From Beaufortia kweichowensis (Eukaryota; Chordata; Actinopteri; Cypriniformes; Gastromyzontidae): DNA of 64,000 nt. Position 1 is the stretch's first letter. Every line of letters starts with the position of its first letter. Both the position numbers and the translations under genes were made by a program. This document shows positions 13,214-25,400 of the stretch, piece by piece. The stretch is taken from NCBI GenBank assembly GCA_019155185.1, contig CM032800.1:11400001-11464000 (forward strand), given 5' to 3'. Under the pieces are notes generated by a model, which was given only the letters and a program-made list of their open reading frames with translations, did not search any database and was not told where the DNA came from.

Positions 13214-14988
13214 ATGTACAGTTTCATGGGAGGGGGCTTGTTCTGTGCCATCATGGCCAATATACTGTTGGTGGTTTCCACGGCGACGGACTACTGGATG
13301 CAGTACAGACTATCGGGCAGCTTCGCTCATCAGGGCCTGTGGAGATACTGCATGTCCGGCAAATGCTACACGCAGACCGACAGTATCGGTGAGTGTCTGA
13401 CATTGTGTTTGTTGTTGCTACAAAAATGTGAGGTTTTAGTGACGCAGTTTGTTAAGCACCAGTAGAACTCTAGTGTTGTCCGAAGAGGAAACTGAATCTT
13501 TGTGTAGTATGTTAACAATTTTCATTTCAAATACATAAATAATTATTTTTCAGTGTTTTTAAAAAAACACTTTTATAACTTTTTCAGTCATCTGTGATAA
13601 TCAAATGGGCAATTAAATGCAAATGTCAACCTTCCATGAAAAAAATTTAGTTTTTATCAAAGGTTTTCATCATACTGTCATATGTCAATATTTGCTTGTT
13701 TGAATACTCATGTGAGGTCTCTGTCAAAGTTTTTAAAGCATTTGTTTATGTTTAAATCATGATTTTTCATAATCAGGTAAAGTGCTGTTTTCAGAATTGT
13801 CACATTTATAACAGTCCATATTCCTCATAAATGAACACATAAAAATGTAAATAAAATAACTATTTTATGTTCTTTGAAGAGTCATCTCTCCGTTTGTTGG
13901 GTATTATTGTATTATTGCTTCTGGTTTATGTAAAAAAATCCCACCTGCCTCTCAAAAGCATTTGTTCATGTATATTTCCATTTTGTAAAATAGAAAACTT
14001 TTGGACTCTTTTTGGACTCTGTAAACAGGGCTTCAGTAATAAACAGATGGTTCAATATACTGGTAATAAATACATTCTGTGAGAATTTATATTTCAAGTT
14101 TTGACTGAAAATATCCATAATGCTGGAATTGCCCAGATGATTTATAAAAAGGGAATGATGAGTCTGGCATGAAGAAAGTTGATTGGTTTGTATGGTGCTC
14201 TTCAATATTTCTGTATTTCTCTGTGATTCCAGCGTACTGGAACGCGACCCGAGCCTTCATGATCCTGTCTGCCATGTCGTGTTTTGCGGGAATCATCGCA
14301 GGAATTCTCTCCTTCGCTCACTTCTCCACATTTGATAGATTCAATCGTTCCTTTGCTGCAGGAATCATGTTTTTTGTTTCCAGTAAGTCTTTCATCTTTG
14401 AGTCCACAATTACTCTTTTTGTTCATTTATACTAAAATGTCCTATTTTAACAATAAACTACTCTTAATCTAAGCCGTGTCTGTGAAAGCAAACCTTAGTA
14501 TCACTTATATCAATCTTAAAACTATTGTTAGGCGTAATCATTTTTTTATGTTTTACATACAGATTGTTATCAATATTTATTCATATTAAGATTATATCAA
14601 ATCATATGTTAACAAATACAAGGATATACTGTACATATAAATCACAAAAGTTTGAACTGTACATTGTGTCAAATCTAAATGTGTGTCTCATTTATTTCTT
14701 TTTAAGCACTGTTTGTTCTTCTCGCTATGGCAATCTACACCGGAGTGACGGTGAACTTTCTCGGAAAGCGTTTTGGTGATTGGCGTTTCTCCTGGTCTTA
14801 CATACTGGGCTGGGTTGCCTTGCTTATGACATTTTTCGCAGGTTGGTAAAAATCATAAACAGACATGGAATTACTAAAATAAACTTTAACGAGTCTAATC
14901 TTAAGAAACGCGTGGGGTTTTTCCAGGTATATTTTACATGTGTGCCTACAGGATGCATGAATGCAGAAGAATGGCCAGCCCTCGCTGA
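13214..14988 (+). CDS. lim2: Lens intrinsic membrane protein 2, MP20 (4 coding exons)
   Basis: Four-pass membrane protein of the PMP22/claudin superfamily, abundant in lens fibre cells, where it supports fibre-cell fusion and transparency. Coding exons are 13214-13388, 14233-14382, 14707-14841 and 14927-14988, phases compatible, giving 173 residues, exactly the mammalian length. Helix 1 is GGLFCAIMANILLVV. The first extracellular loop has the claudin-type W28...GLW(41-43)...C46...C51 signature. The stretch AYWNATRAFMILSA, the extracellular loop TVNFLGKRFGDWRFSW, helix 4 (YILGWVALLMTFFAG) and the tail ending CRRMASPR follow, and all are highly conserved. The ATG is 1 base after the acceptor, preceded by a noncoding leader exon. 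An ATTAAA poly(A) candidate lies near 15091. Intron 1 of the coding part contains a dispersed repeat copy. No defect is seen. Confidence 0.96.
13616..14145 (+). repeat. Dispersed ~0.5 kb repeat, copy 1 (lim2 intron)
   Basis: This is the longest copy of a family with at least five members in the window. Landmarks in order: GCAAATGTCAACCTTCCATG; ACTCATGTGAGGTCTCTGTC; TGTTCTTTGAAGAGTCATCT; GTTGGGTATTATTG; GGTAATAAATACATT; and TTTCAAGTTTTGACTGAAAA. Other copies: 26600-26990 and 57748-58105 (same strand), and core fragments at 35935-36030 and 39866-39963 (opposite strand). No coding frame or clear termini are seen. Confidence 0.75.
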
Positions 14989-15138
14989 AGTGATTTAAAG
15001 CAAACGCTGATGTGTTTAAACTAAACATAAATTGTATATTATGGTGTCTAGTTATCAGACTGCCAATCTAATCCTGTTAAACTTGTAGTAAATGATTAAA
15101 GCCTCTGCAACTTTTCTCGCTTGTTCTAGCAGCATTTG

Positions 15139-15218
<80 letters not shown>
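15139..15218. repeat. (TATC)n and (TA)n microsatellite
   Basis: About twelve TATC units run into a TA array just after the lim2 3' UTR. Confidence 0.95.
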
Positions 15219-15220
<2 letters not shown>

Positions 15221-15264
15221 TAAAACATCATTTAGTTTCGACTCTTAACTCTTGCAGGGTGAAA

Positions 15265-15269
<5 letters not shown>

Positions 15270-15331
<62 letters not shown>
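15270..15331. repeat. (TA)n microsatellite
   Basis: An uninterrupted TA array of about 62 bases, 50 bases after the preceding one. Confidence 0.95.
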
Positions 15332-15334
<3 letters not shown>

Positions 15335-15426
15335 AGGCACAAAATCCTAAATAAATGTTCAGATTATTCTCCTTCTGTTATTTTTTTTTTGTTTCGTCAC
15401 TAAATTTGTTTTGTTTTTACAAACTT

Positions 15427-15629
15427 TCCCACATGAAACTATAGTACCTACTATAGTAAACTGTAAAACTCATAGATGGTTTAGTGTTTTTGAGCAACAC
15501 TACAGTAGTTTCTTACAGTATTATTCATTTGCTATAGTTAACACTACAAAATACTATAAAATAATTACTATAATATACTATTGTTTGCTATTACAAATTA
15601 GTATAGTGTAGTATTTTTTTCATGTGGGA
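15427..15629. repeat. Small palindromic MITE with 12-bp inverted ends
   Basis: The left end TCCCACATGAAA (15427-15438) and right end TTTCATGTGGGA (15618-15629) are perfect inverse copies. The 200-base interior is full of ACTATAGTA-type short palindromes. There is no coding capacity. The family was not identified. Confidence 0.65.
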
Positions 15630-15814
15630 CTTTATCAAATAAACACTGAAAGTGTAATAAACTTTCTCATGGATCTTATTATTGCTCAGAGTCTTTTTTT
15701 TAGCAAATGAGAAAACTTCCCAGAACACTATCTGTCTCTCAATCATTATGAGTTTGCACCCACATTCTCTCGTCACAGCACTGACAAGCTCAACTTTTAA
15801 AAGGGTAACGTTTT

Positions 15815-15908
15815 GACCTAGCAGATCTTTTTTGACATCATACTTGCAGATTCGTTCTCTCTGGGAAGATCTGAGCTTAAACAGATTTATTTATCTTAAG
15901 GACACCAG
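15815..15908 (+). promoter_or_regulatory. Leader exon and promoter of the second lim2-type gene
   Basis: Homologous to 12290-12398 upstream of lim2: ACCTAGCAG, CTCTGGGAAGATCTGAG, CTTAAACAG, TTATCTTAAGGACACCAG and then the donor GTAAGA. The matching order and donor position show the noncoding leader was copied in the tandem duplication. Confidence 0.6.
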
Positions 15909-16579
15909 GTAAGACACCTTAGCCAAATAAATGTGATTTCTTATTTCTTACAAAACCAGGTAGGCTTTTATCATTTTTAATGTGTCAACTATAATTGTTT
16001 TTATATTGCATTGTATTGTCCATATTTTACTTTGTGAAATTGCAAGCACGATATTACAAGCACCACATTGAATAAAGTAAATGAAATTAGGACTAAAATG
16101 AAAATAAATTAAACATAGACAGCAATATTTACAGAAATCTAATTGACATAAGACTACTAAACTAAATTTAGTTTAGTAATTTTTGATTCTGTATTAATGA
16201 ACCATTACATCAGAACTAACCAATCACAGTATAGTTTACAAATGTCCAGTGATGACATGTTGGATGCATTGAGAAAAGTAAACTTTCTATCAATATTAGT
16301 CAACAACTTAAATTTACAAAAAAAAGAAAAAAGGCAGACAGCACACTTAAAGACACTTGAAGATTTATTGTAACATTCCTTGTTTGTTAGATGCTTTAAA
16401 TTAAAAGCATCTGCCAAAGTCTTTTTATTTCGTTGTCTAATATTACCAGACCGTTATCGTGACGGCTTCTGTGAGATTTTGTGCATAGTGAGCAAATGCT
16501 TCAGATGTGTCCAAAAACACTTTCAAATCTGTTCACCCAATTTGTGTAGTTATCTTTCACAGCTCCAGATTTTCTCAGG

Positions 16580-17536
16580 ATGTTCAGCTTGAAGACAATG
16601 TTCTCTGCCATCATGGCCAACATTCTGTTGGTGGCCTCCATGGCGACGGACCACTGGGTCAAATATAACTTTGGTAATTTGGGACTATGGAAATGCATGA
16701 GCAACGACTGCGCATCAGTATTTGAAAAGGGTGAGTTTGTGTCTGTGGCCATGTAATGTACCGTAACTTCATGATATATACTCTTGGTGTATTTCTGTAT
16801 TTCTCTGTAGATATACATTTCTGGAACGGCGTCCGAGCCTTAATGGTCCTGTCTGCCATATTGTGTTTTGCTGGGTTCCTTTCTCTCACACCCTGCATCA
16901 ACCGTACCTGTGCTGCAGGAATCTTGTTTTTTGTTTCCAGTAAGTCTTTCCTCTTCAGGTCATTTATTGGACAACTTGTGTATGCAAACAAATACATATA
17001 TTTGTCAAACGAAACACACAAGTTACTTCACATTTCATGTTACTATTGTTAGACATGCACATTTACACCAGAAACTGTTAACCAAAAGCTTCTTTTCACT
17101 AAAAATCTGTAATGCTTTCAGTCATTTGAAAGATAAAAATAAAATATTTTTAATCTACTTTTCACATATTAAGGACAATATCGAATGGAAATACACAAAT
17201 GATTGATCTCTACATCTTCCATGGTGTGGAAAAATGTATTTTTCTTGCAGCATCCTGTGCTGCCATTGCTCTGGTAGTCTACGCCGCGCTGATTCCGCAG
17301 TATTTGAAGGGTTGCTGTCTCTCCTGGTCTTATATATTGGGCTGGGTTGGTTCATCTATGACATTTTCTGCAGGTCAGTAAAGATCAGAATCAAACACTG
17401 AATGTCATTTTTTACCATGACATTGGTCAGTCATAAAAGTTTTACCAGTCAAACAGCTGTTGATTTTATGAAACAAATGTGTTTTTTCTTTTTCGCAGGT
17501 ATATTTAGCTGTGGTAACTGCAAAAGGGAGGAATGA
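16580..17536 (+). CDS. lim2-like four-pass membrane protein, tandem paralogue
   Basis: PMP22/claudin-superfamily protein closely related to LIM2. Coding exons are 16580-16730, 16811-16939, 17251-17373 and 17499-17536, with the same intron phases as lim2, giving 146 residues against 173. Shared blocks: FSAIMANILLVASMATDHW, the W26...GLW(35-37)...C39...C44 loop signature, FWNGVRALMVLSAILCFAG, AAGILFFVS, and LSWSYILGWV. The loop between helices 2 and 3 is cut to LSLTPCINRTC, and the second extracellular loop to LIPQYLKGCCL, with extra cysteines. The tail ends GNCKREE, and the lim2 tail motif CRRMASPR is absent. No stop or frameshift is seen, so it is probably functional. AATAAA lies at 17918-17923. 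It is probably one of the fish lim2 tandem copies; a relationship to NKG7 or CLDND2, neighbours of LIM2 in mammals, cannot be ruled out. Confidence 0.85.
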
Positions 17537-18719
17537 ATTGAAACAAACCTGAAGAGAATGTTTCGAGTTATCGGACTGCTAGTTTAATCCTGTTTCAGAT
17601 GTAACAGTTAATCAGGCATCTGGTTCATCTGCATGTTTTTGTTGTTGTAGTAACATATCAATATCCACATTTCACACTGATACACACTCAAGAGTTCAGT
17701 TCCATAGTTAAAACTGAATGATGACACAAAATTTCATGTTTTTTTACTAATCTCTAGTGATTTTGTTTGTTTATTGTTTGATATAAAGTAACTAGTAAAA
17801 ATTGCTCTCTCCTTTGTAAGCTGGTTTGTATAAAAGTAACTGCTACATGTAACTAATGCAATATTGTATTTGATCTCCATCTCATTTGTTTACTCTCTGA
17901 TTGATGTCTTATATGTTTAATAAAGCTTTTTTTGTACCACAGCAGATTTGAGAACAAAAATACCAAAATAAACGTTTAGTTATTGATTCTTTAAAAAATG
18001 GAAGAATTTCAAGTTCTACAATGAAAATGAACAATAAGAAACTTTCACAGATCTAACCCATGCCATAATGCAGTTATTTTTTTCAATGTTGCCAAACATG
18101 TTCATTTTGATAGAATGTTGATCTCAGTTTGGGTGACTTCAGCTTTTCAATGTCCAACATGCAACACATTAAGGAATGACATCAAAGTGTTGAGATCGTA
18201 CTGACAAGAACATACTTTTCTGTTCCTCTGTGTTGACCATTTAAAACTGTGACCCTTCTAAAAAGGAAGAAAGTATTCATATATTCTGTAATATACAATA
18301 TCTTTGCATTTATTTTCTAACAAAAAGAACTTCAATGGAAATGTGACATTCTGTAATATTAGTCTGACCTATAGCAACAGTTACAGAGGTGGTGGCGCTA
18401 AAGAACAGATTTGCATATAAACTGGTGTGAATTGCAATTTACACCAGCAGTAATATAAATCAGACTTTTTATTTAATTTTAAGTTTTTTACTTTTATTTC
18501 ATATTTGATTATGACTGTTGGAAATATTTTACATAGAAACACATTTGAATACAATAGCCACATACACAGGGTTTTAGAAATACTACATTTAGACATTTGG
18601 GCTAAATAAAATAATTTGGGTTTAATGAAACAATAAAAATAACAAAACACTTCCTCTAATTTATTATTTAAAAAAAAAAATTAAAAACATTGACCATCAT
18701 TGCAGCTGTTTGACTTTTG
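17537..18719. other. 3' UTR of lim2-like gene and intergenic stretch
   Basis: AATAAA at 17918-17923 probably ends the lim2-like transcript. The rest, to the nek10 promoter, is AT-rich and no gene or strong repeat is seen. Confidence 0.55.
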
Positions 18720-18973
18720 TGTCGGTCTCTCTTCAAATTCGCACTGAATTCAGATAAATGGAAAAAGAAAGTGACCTCAGCCCGGAGTGCGTCATCACTA
18801 TGGTAACCGCAGACGCCTCAACATCGCGTCACCTCATTGGTCTTTGTGTGTGCGTTCACGTTTCTGATTCGAGTCTGTGTTGTCTTCTCAAAAACACACA
18901 GAAATAAACACTTGCATCGACCTTGGACTGAATCATGAGATTATATTCTGTGGAATATTTCTGATTCATACAG
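18720..18973 (+). promoter_or_regulatory. nek10: nek10 promoter and noncoding exon 1, with X-box
   Basis: Noncoding exon 1 ends at 18973 with the donor CATACAG|GTGAGA. Upstream, 18794-18807 reads ATCACT-AT-GGTAAC, a full match to the RFX X-box pattern RYYNYY-N(1-3)-RRNRAC. An inverted CCAAT box (ATTGG) lies near 18836, and the area contains several CpGs. RFX factors drive motile cilia genes, which fits NEK10's known role in ciliated cells. The start site is not resolved. Confidence 0.5.
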
Positions 18974-19467
18974 GTGAGAAAATATAAGGCTATTTAGTGT
19001 CGAAAGATATTCAGACGTCACGTCACGTATTTTAACACGTGAAGAATAGTTAGTGAAGATAAGTCAAGCATACTTTTTTTACAAGAAAACTATTTTAAAT
19101 GATTAAACACTAAATATACTGTTAAAAATGTACTGGACCGAATTCTGTGTCATCTTTGAGTGAATCATGTGCATAGTTAATGTGATATACTACACCTGTG
19201 TACACTTAATAGCTAGTACACTTGTGTGAACGTGAGGAGTACTGATTTCACACATCCTCTAAAATCACCACAATTTATGAAGAATATTTACCAATCAATG
19301 ACAATTTACTTTGTTTGTCAAGCTTCAATAAGAGACAGAAAATACCATAAAAGTAAGTTTTGTAATGTTTTGTGACAGGAACCTGTTGAATTTTCCACAC
19401 ATAAAGATGTTTCTCAGTATTTCTCATGTGTTTGACCTGCAGACATGAGAGTGAAGATTATATCAAC

Positions 19468-22400
19468 ATGCCTCTCCAGGACAGAAAGTCTAGAGGTCCA
19501 ACAAGATCAAATCAGAAACCTAAAGACAAGTAAGACGTCACTGTAATGAGATAATGATGTAATAATTTATTTTTTAAATTTTAAAAAGATGAAATATCTT
19601 TTTATTATTATACAATCTTCTCGTAGGGAACTTCTTGATCTCAAAAGACTGTTAGCATTAATCACAGCTCCTGTGTCCAGACAACAGGTAACGAGTGTTT
19701 CTCACAGTCTGCATGTCTAATAAAATCGAATGAAAGTATTCATTCCCGTATAAATGGTACACAACCATTTATGTTATGAATTTAGTTTTTCTAATAGTTA
19801 ACATGACGACTTACACCATCAGGTTTCCTCTATTCATCAATCCAGAGGACAGAAGTTTCAGAGCTCCTCAAATGTTCACGACAGCCGGAAGACCTGCCCG
19901 ATCACTGAAGCGTCTGAGCTGGATAACTTCAGGTGCACAGTATGACATGTACTCTGATAAACCCTGTTAGCTTGTCCTGTTGTGTTTTCTGACCAATGTT
20001 CCTTTTGTTAACAGCGTGACTTACAGAAATCAGAGATGTTTTAGTGACCAACCACATCATAAAGTTTTTCAGGAGATCTTCAGTGCCTTAGTCAATAACA
20101 GGCTTGGTTTCAGGTCTGTATTTGTAGGTAAGTATGATGATGAGTTTAGATCTAATTGTTATACTGTAAAAGTCTCTTTTGATTGCAGCGAGTGGATGGA
20201 AAATTCTTCATCAGATGGTGTTTTGAGAGTTTTGAACTGCTTGAGATTGTTGATCAGAGATCCGGTTTACCAGGTAGGACATAAAATCTCTGTGCGGTAT
20301 ATGTAAACAAATTATGTCATTTATAAAAATGTTAAACCATACCATGCAGCGATATACCAATAACAGCAAAGCTTTCAGGCCAAACGTGATAAATATTAAA
20401 TATAAATACTGTAATATTTTAAAATATATTCTACTGTTATAATTTGTTATATAAAATATAAATATTATTATTAGTTTATATGGGTCATAATATAATTAAA
20501 ATCTATTTTAAATGCCATTTATATTTTTTTTATATATTAGAAAGTCTTCTTTGAACTGCAGGGGGCTGGACATCTTGCTAAGGTAAAGATTTTCTAATTT
20601 CAAATTTTCTAATTTTTTAAGCTGTGTGTACACTTTGTGGCTTGTGGAAATGTATTTGTCTTTTATTGGATGTTTTTTAGTACATGGAGTCTGTCGCCAC
20701 CATCTATCTAGAATGTAGAGAACAGACGCTGGACATTGAGCAGCTGGTTGCCATGACATGTAAGATAAATGTGGTTGCTAAATAAATAAAGTGTAAAAAA
20801 GAAAGATTGTCATCATATATACATTTATTAAACAACATAAATATAACATAATACACCCTAAAAACTGCATTGTATAAAAAATATTTAAGTAAATGTGACC
20901 CAGTCTGTGAAGTGACCCAGGCTAAAGTAATTTATTGTGATTTTTAGTTTTTCTACATAAAATCATTCTACATACTGTAAGGAATATTCTGTGAGAATTT
21001 AACATTGATATCTTTAATATTGTCTGATCAATATTATCATGTCAAAGATTGATATAATAGTGAAATTAATAGGTGAAATCAAACTTTGATGCTCGTTATC
21101 TCAGAATTCAATTTTTAGACTTTAGCCTGGTTTTCACAGACAGGGTCACATATATCATCAAATGTAAACACAGGGAATTATGGGAACATGTTCTATGTTT
21201 TACCGATCATTTTTTGGTGTTGACAATAATTTTTACTTATCCTAACAATATTTTACTGTAAAAGTTCATGTGTCATCTTGTTAAATACTAAAGAATATAA
21301 TAATTCATAAAATGTAATAATTCGAATATCATCTATATAATTATTTTTCCATTTAAATCACAGACATTTTTTATAGCATGTCTTCTTTATTTTCTTACAG
21401 ATATGTTTCAAAAATTCTCATCATTTGAGGAACAGAGACGGTGGATTATCAGTTGTGGGGCACATAAGGTACCTGCTTTATAGAAGAAAAAGAAAAAATT
21501 TAAAATGTGTTTATTATTGTGGTAATTGTTGGTAGTGTTTGCTAATGCAAGTATTATTTTGCATTAATCTTACTCTTACAGACCTTAGTGAAGCTGCTTT
21601 CTACACGGGACAGCGGTGTGGTGTTAGGAGCTCTGCTGGCCCTCACTACGCTAGCCGAAAGGTGTGTTTATATCACTCATATTAATCTACAGTAATTGTG
21701 TTAACTTATCTGGTCTAATCCATAATTCTTCTTATTTAGTCAAGAATGCAAAGAGAAGATCGGAGAGCTGTCTGTTGTGGAGCATCTTCTAGTTGTCTTA
21801 CAAGAATATGACATGTTGTCTAAAAGGTAACCAAGGAGGACTTCTCAGAAATAAATCTAAAGTGGTGTTTGGCACAGGCTGATCCTGTTTTTGTGTGTTT
21901 TCTCTCAGGTTGAGCGCAGAGCTCCTGAGGATGTTGTGCGCGGTGCCGTGTGTAAGGGAACAGGTGCGCCAGTGTGACGGGGTGCCCGTGATCCTCAGCC
22001 ACCTGCACGCCGACCACGTGAAGCTGCTGTGGAGCACCGTGTGGGTCCTCGTGCAGCTGTGTCAGGATCCAGACACCAGCGCTGAGATCCGGGCCTGGGG
22101 AGGCGTGCAGCAGCTGCTGAGAATCTTGCACGGGTGCGTCTCACGTCACATTATCACATTGATTTGGAGATTCATGATGCATACATCTAAAATCATGCAA
22201 ACCTTTTCTCTTCAGAGAGCGAGTTTACGTGTCAGATCGTTCCACCATAGACGCGCTGTCAAGTGCCAACGCGGCTGGCAGGATACACAGACAGCACGTG
22301 TCGTCAGAAGTCAGTGCTCGGGAGACGGCAGAGAACGTCATGAATCTTCAAGCAGGTGGAATGTTAAACAAACTAAATTCCTAAATCAAATAAATGAAAT

Positions 22401-25400
22401 TCCACATTGGGGGTGATAACTGAAAGCACTAATCCCTCATTCCCAGCATGCTGTGCAGCCATCACTGAGCTTGTACTGGATGACACAACAGCACATAATG
22501 TTGTGCAGGTAAATCTTACATTAATCTCAAATGAAATGGGTGCAAAAACATGTAGTAATAGTCTGGTCTAAATTAACACTGTCATTATATTTTAGGAGAA
22601 TGGGGTGTACATAATCGGCAAACTGATTTTGCCACAAAGCATTAAAGGACCTCAGGCAAAATCTCTACAGGTTGGTGATCAAGTGCATTCAGATACAGGT
22701 TTTATAAGAAATTTGATTCACATATTAATCTTGGTGCTTATTTTGTTATGAAGTGTTATGCTTTTAGGGCTCTTCGGTTCCTTTTTAGTATGGAGCGCAA
22801 TAGACATCATTTTAAGAGGTATCAGTATTTACAAAATTCACAACTCAAATTAGGTCAACAAGAAGCTTTGAAGGGAGTAAAGACGTAAAGTACAGCATTT
22901 TATTGTTTTTGGTTTGTTTATTCCAGACTATTTTCCCCAGAGCTATTTGAGATGTTTATTGATGTTGGACATTATGTTAGAGACATTTCTGCATATGAAC
23001 CGTTGCAAGAAAAAGTCTCCCTTTTTTCGGTAAGATATGTGGTGGGGTGAGCAAAAACAGACACAATATGAGTTTAAGAAAATGTTTAAAGTGGCCATTG
23101 GGTGGCAGTCTCTCTCTCGCTCTCTCTCTGTCCCTCTCTCTCTCTCTCTCTCCTTTTTATAATTTAAACCTGTATGACTTTCTTTCTTCTGCAGAACAGA
23201 AAAGACAATATTTTGAAGAATGTTAATAACTAAACAACACTGACCTCTATTGACTTGCATTGTATAAAAAACAAAACCACTGAAGAGACATTCCTTAAAA
23301 TATCTTCTTTTGGGTTACACAGAAAAAGAGTCATAAACAGGCTTTGAACCTCATGAGGATAAATAAATGATGACAAATTTTTATTATTATTGGGTGACCT
23401 TTAAGTGTGTGTAAACCGTCTTTACACGAAGACTATATTTATCTGTAGAAGGAAGACTTGGATGTTCTTGAAGAAAACATAGAGACTGTGAATCAGAATC
23501 GACCCCCGTTGAGAGTTATCAATGGTTATGCTGTTCTGGATCATCTGGGCAGTGGTGCCTTCGGCAGTGTTTATAAGGTGGTTGTTTTCTTATGTATTTA
23601 TATGGCTCTCATCACACTAGGTGACACTGTAATTGCCTTATTTTTGTTCTCGTATAAAGGTTCGTAAGCAGAGTGGACAGAATTATCTCGCACTGAAGGA
23701 GGTGAACTTTCACAATCCCGCCTTTGGCAAAGACAAGCGCTCCAGAGACAGTAGCGTGGAGAAGATCGTCTCTGAGCTGACCATCATTAAAGAACAGGTT
23801 CATTTGTGCATTCTCAGATACAGAAAAACCCTGATGACTTAAACAAGGAAATAACAACTCGTAATTTTTTGCAGATGTCACACCCAAACATTGTAAAATA
23901 CTTCAAAACATTTGTGGAAGGTAAGTATGCATCTGTGACTTCTTATTCGAACCACCTTTTGTCGTTTTATAACTAGCAGTATATTTTTGTTGTTCTCTCA
24001 GCTGATAAACTTTACATTGTGATGGAGCTCATCGTAGGAGCTCCGCTGGCTGAACATTTCAACTCTCTCAAAGAGAAACAGCAGACGTTTACTGAAGAAA
24101 GAGTGTGGAACATCTTCATACAGGTGAGCATCTGACCGGCAGAAGGGTCTGAATAAAACCAAATAAAGTAACATTATAATGAAACTTTTACAGATATGTC
24201 TGGCTTTGAGATACTTGCACAAGGAAAAACGCATCGTTCACCGTGACCTCACTCCTAATAATATCATGTTCGGAGAGAGAGATAAAGTCACCATCAGTAA
24301 GTCATGTGTCATTTTTTTCTAATTCTTTTATAATGCAAAAAAGTGCATAAATATTTATATTATTTATGCATTTAACAAATGTTTTATTCAAAGCAACTTA
24401 TAATTGATTTAATGTTAATCTATCTATTTATCTGTATATACAAAAGTTTCCGGACCAATATTTTATCTTTTCACAGCTGATTTTGGTCTTGCAAAACAGA
24501 AACAGGAGAACAGTAAGCTAACGTCAGTCGTTGGAACAATACTGTACTGCTGGTTTGTGCTGAAATCATTCACTTTTTATTATGTAAAATTCTGAAAGTT
24601 TGCTGGGAAGCTAATGATGTATGTTATTGTTTGGTCAGTCCAGAGATTGTGAAGAATGAGCCGTATGGTGAGAAAGCAGATGTTTGGGCCACGGGTTGTG
24701 TTCTCTATCAGATGGTCACCCTCACACCTCCTTTCTATAGTGCAAACATGCTCTCGCTCGCTACTAAGGTAACAGATCTTTAGTTTTATGATCTGGAGTT
24801 TTTGCATTCTTAACTTGGCAATATTTTACGCAAATTTGAAGAATCTCTTATAATTTACTCATCTTTATGCCATCTCAGATGTAAATGACGTGATTTCTTT
24901 TTTAAAATAATTTTATATGTAAATATTGTCAATAATGTGGGTTTTGTCATGAAACAAGCAAGAACCACTGATGTTTTAAATATTGGTGTGCTGCCATATT
25001 TGAACTTCCTGTACTCAAAATAATAATTGTTTTTGCTCAAAAGAGGTATTCAGGAGACATTCATAAACCCACTGGGGTTATTAAGATTAAATCAATGATG
25101 GATGGATGTGCTTTTTGGAACTTTGGGATGATATGTAAAAAGATTTAATGATGGCATGTTAATATAAAAAATGGTTTTGCTCATCTGGGATGGCATGAGT
25201 TGAGTAAATTATGATAAAATTTTCAGATTTAGCTGAATTATTCATTTAAACATTTTTCTCTTAACCTATTCTTCATGTTTTTAGATTGTAGAAGCCGTCT
25301 ATGATCCAGTAAAGAATGAAGCTTACTCTGATAGAGTTACACACATGATTCAATGGTATGAGCTCCCTAAAGAGTTTCAATCAATTTTTAATGCTGCTTT

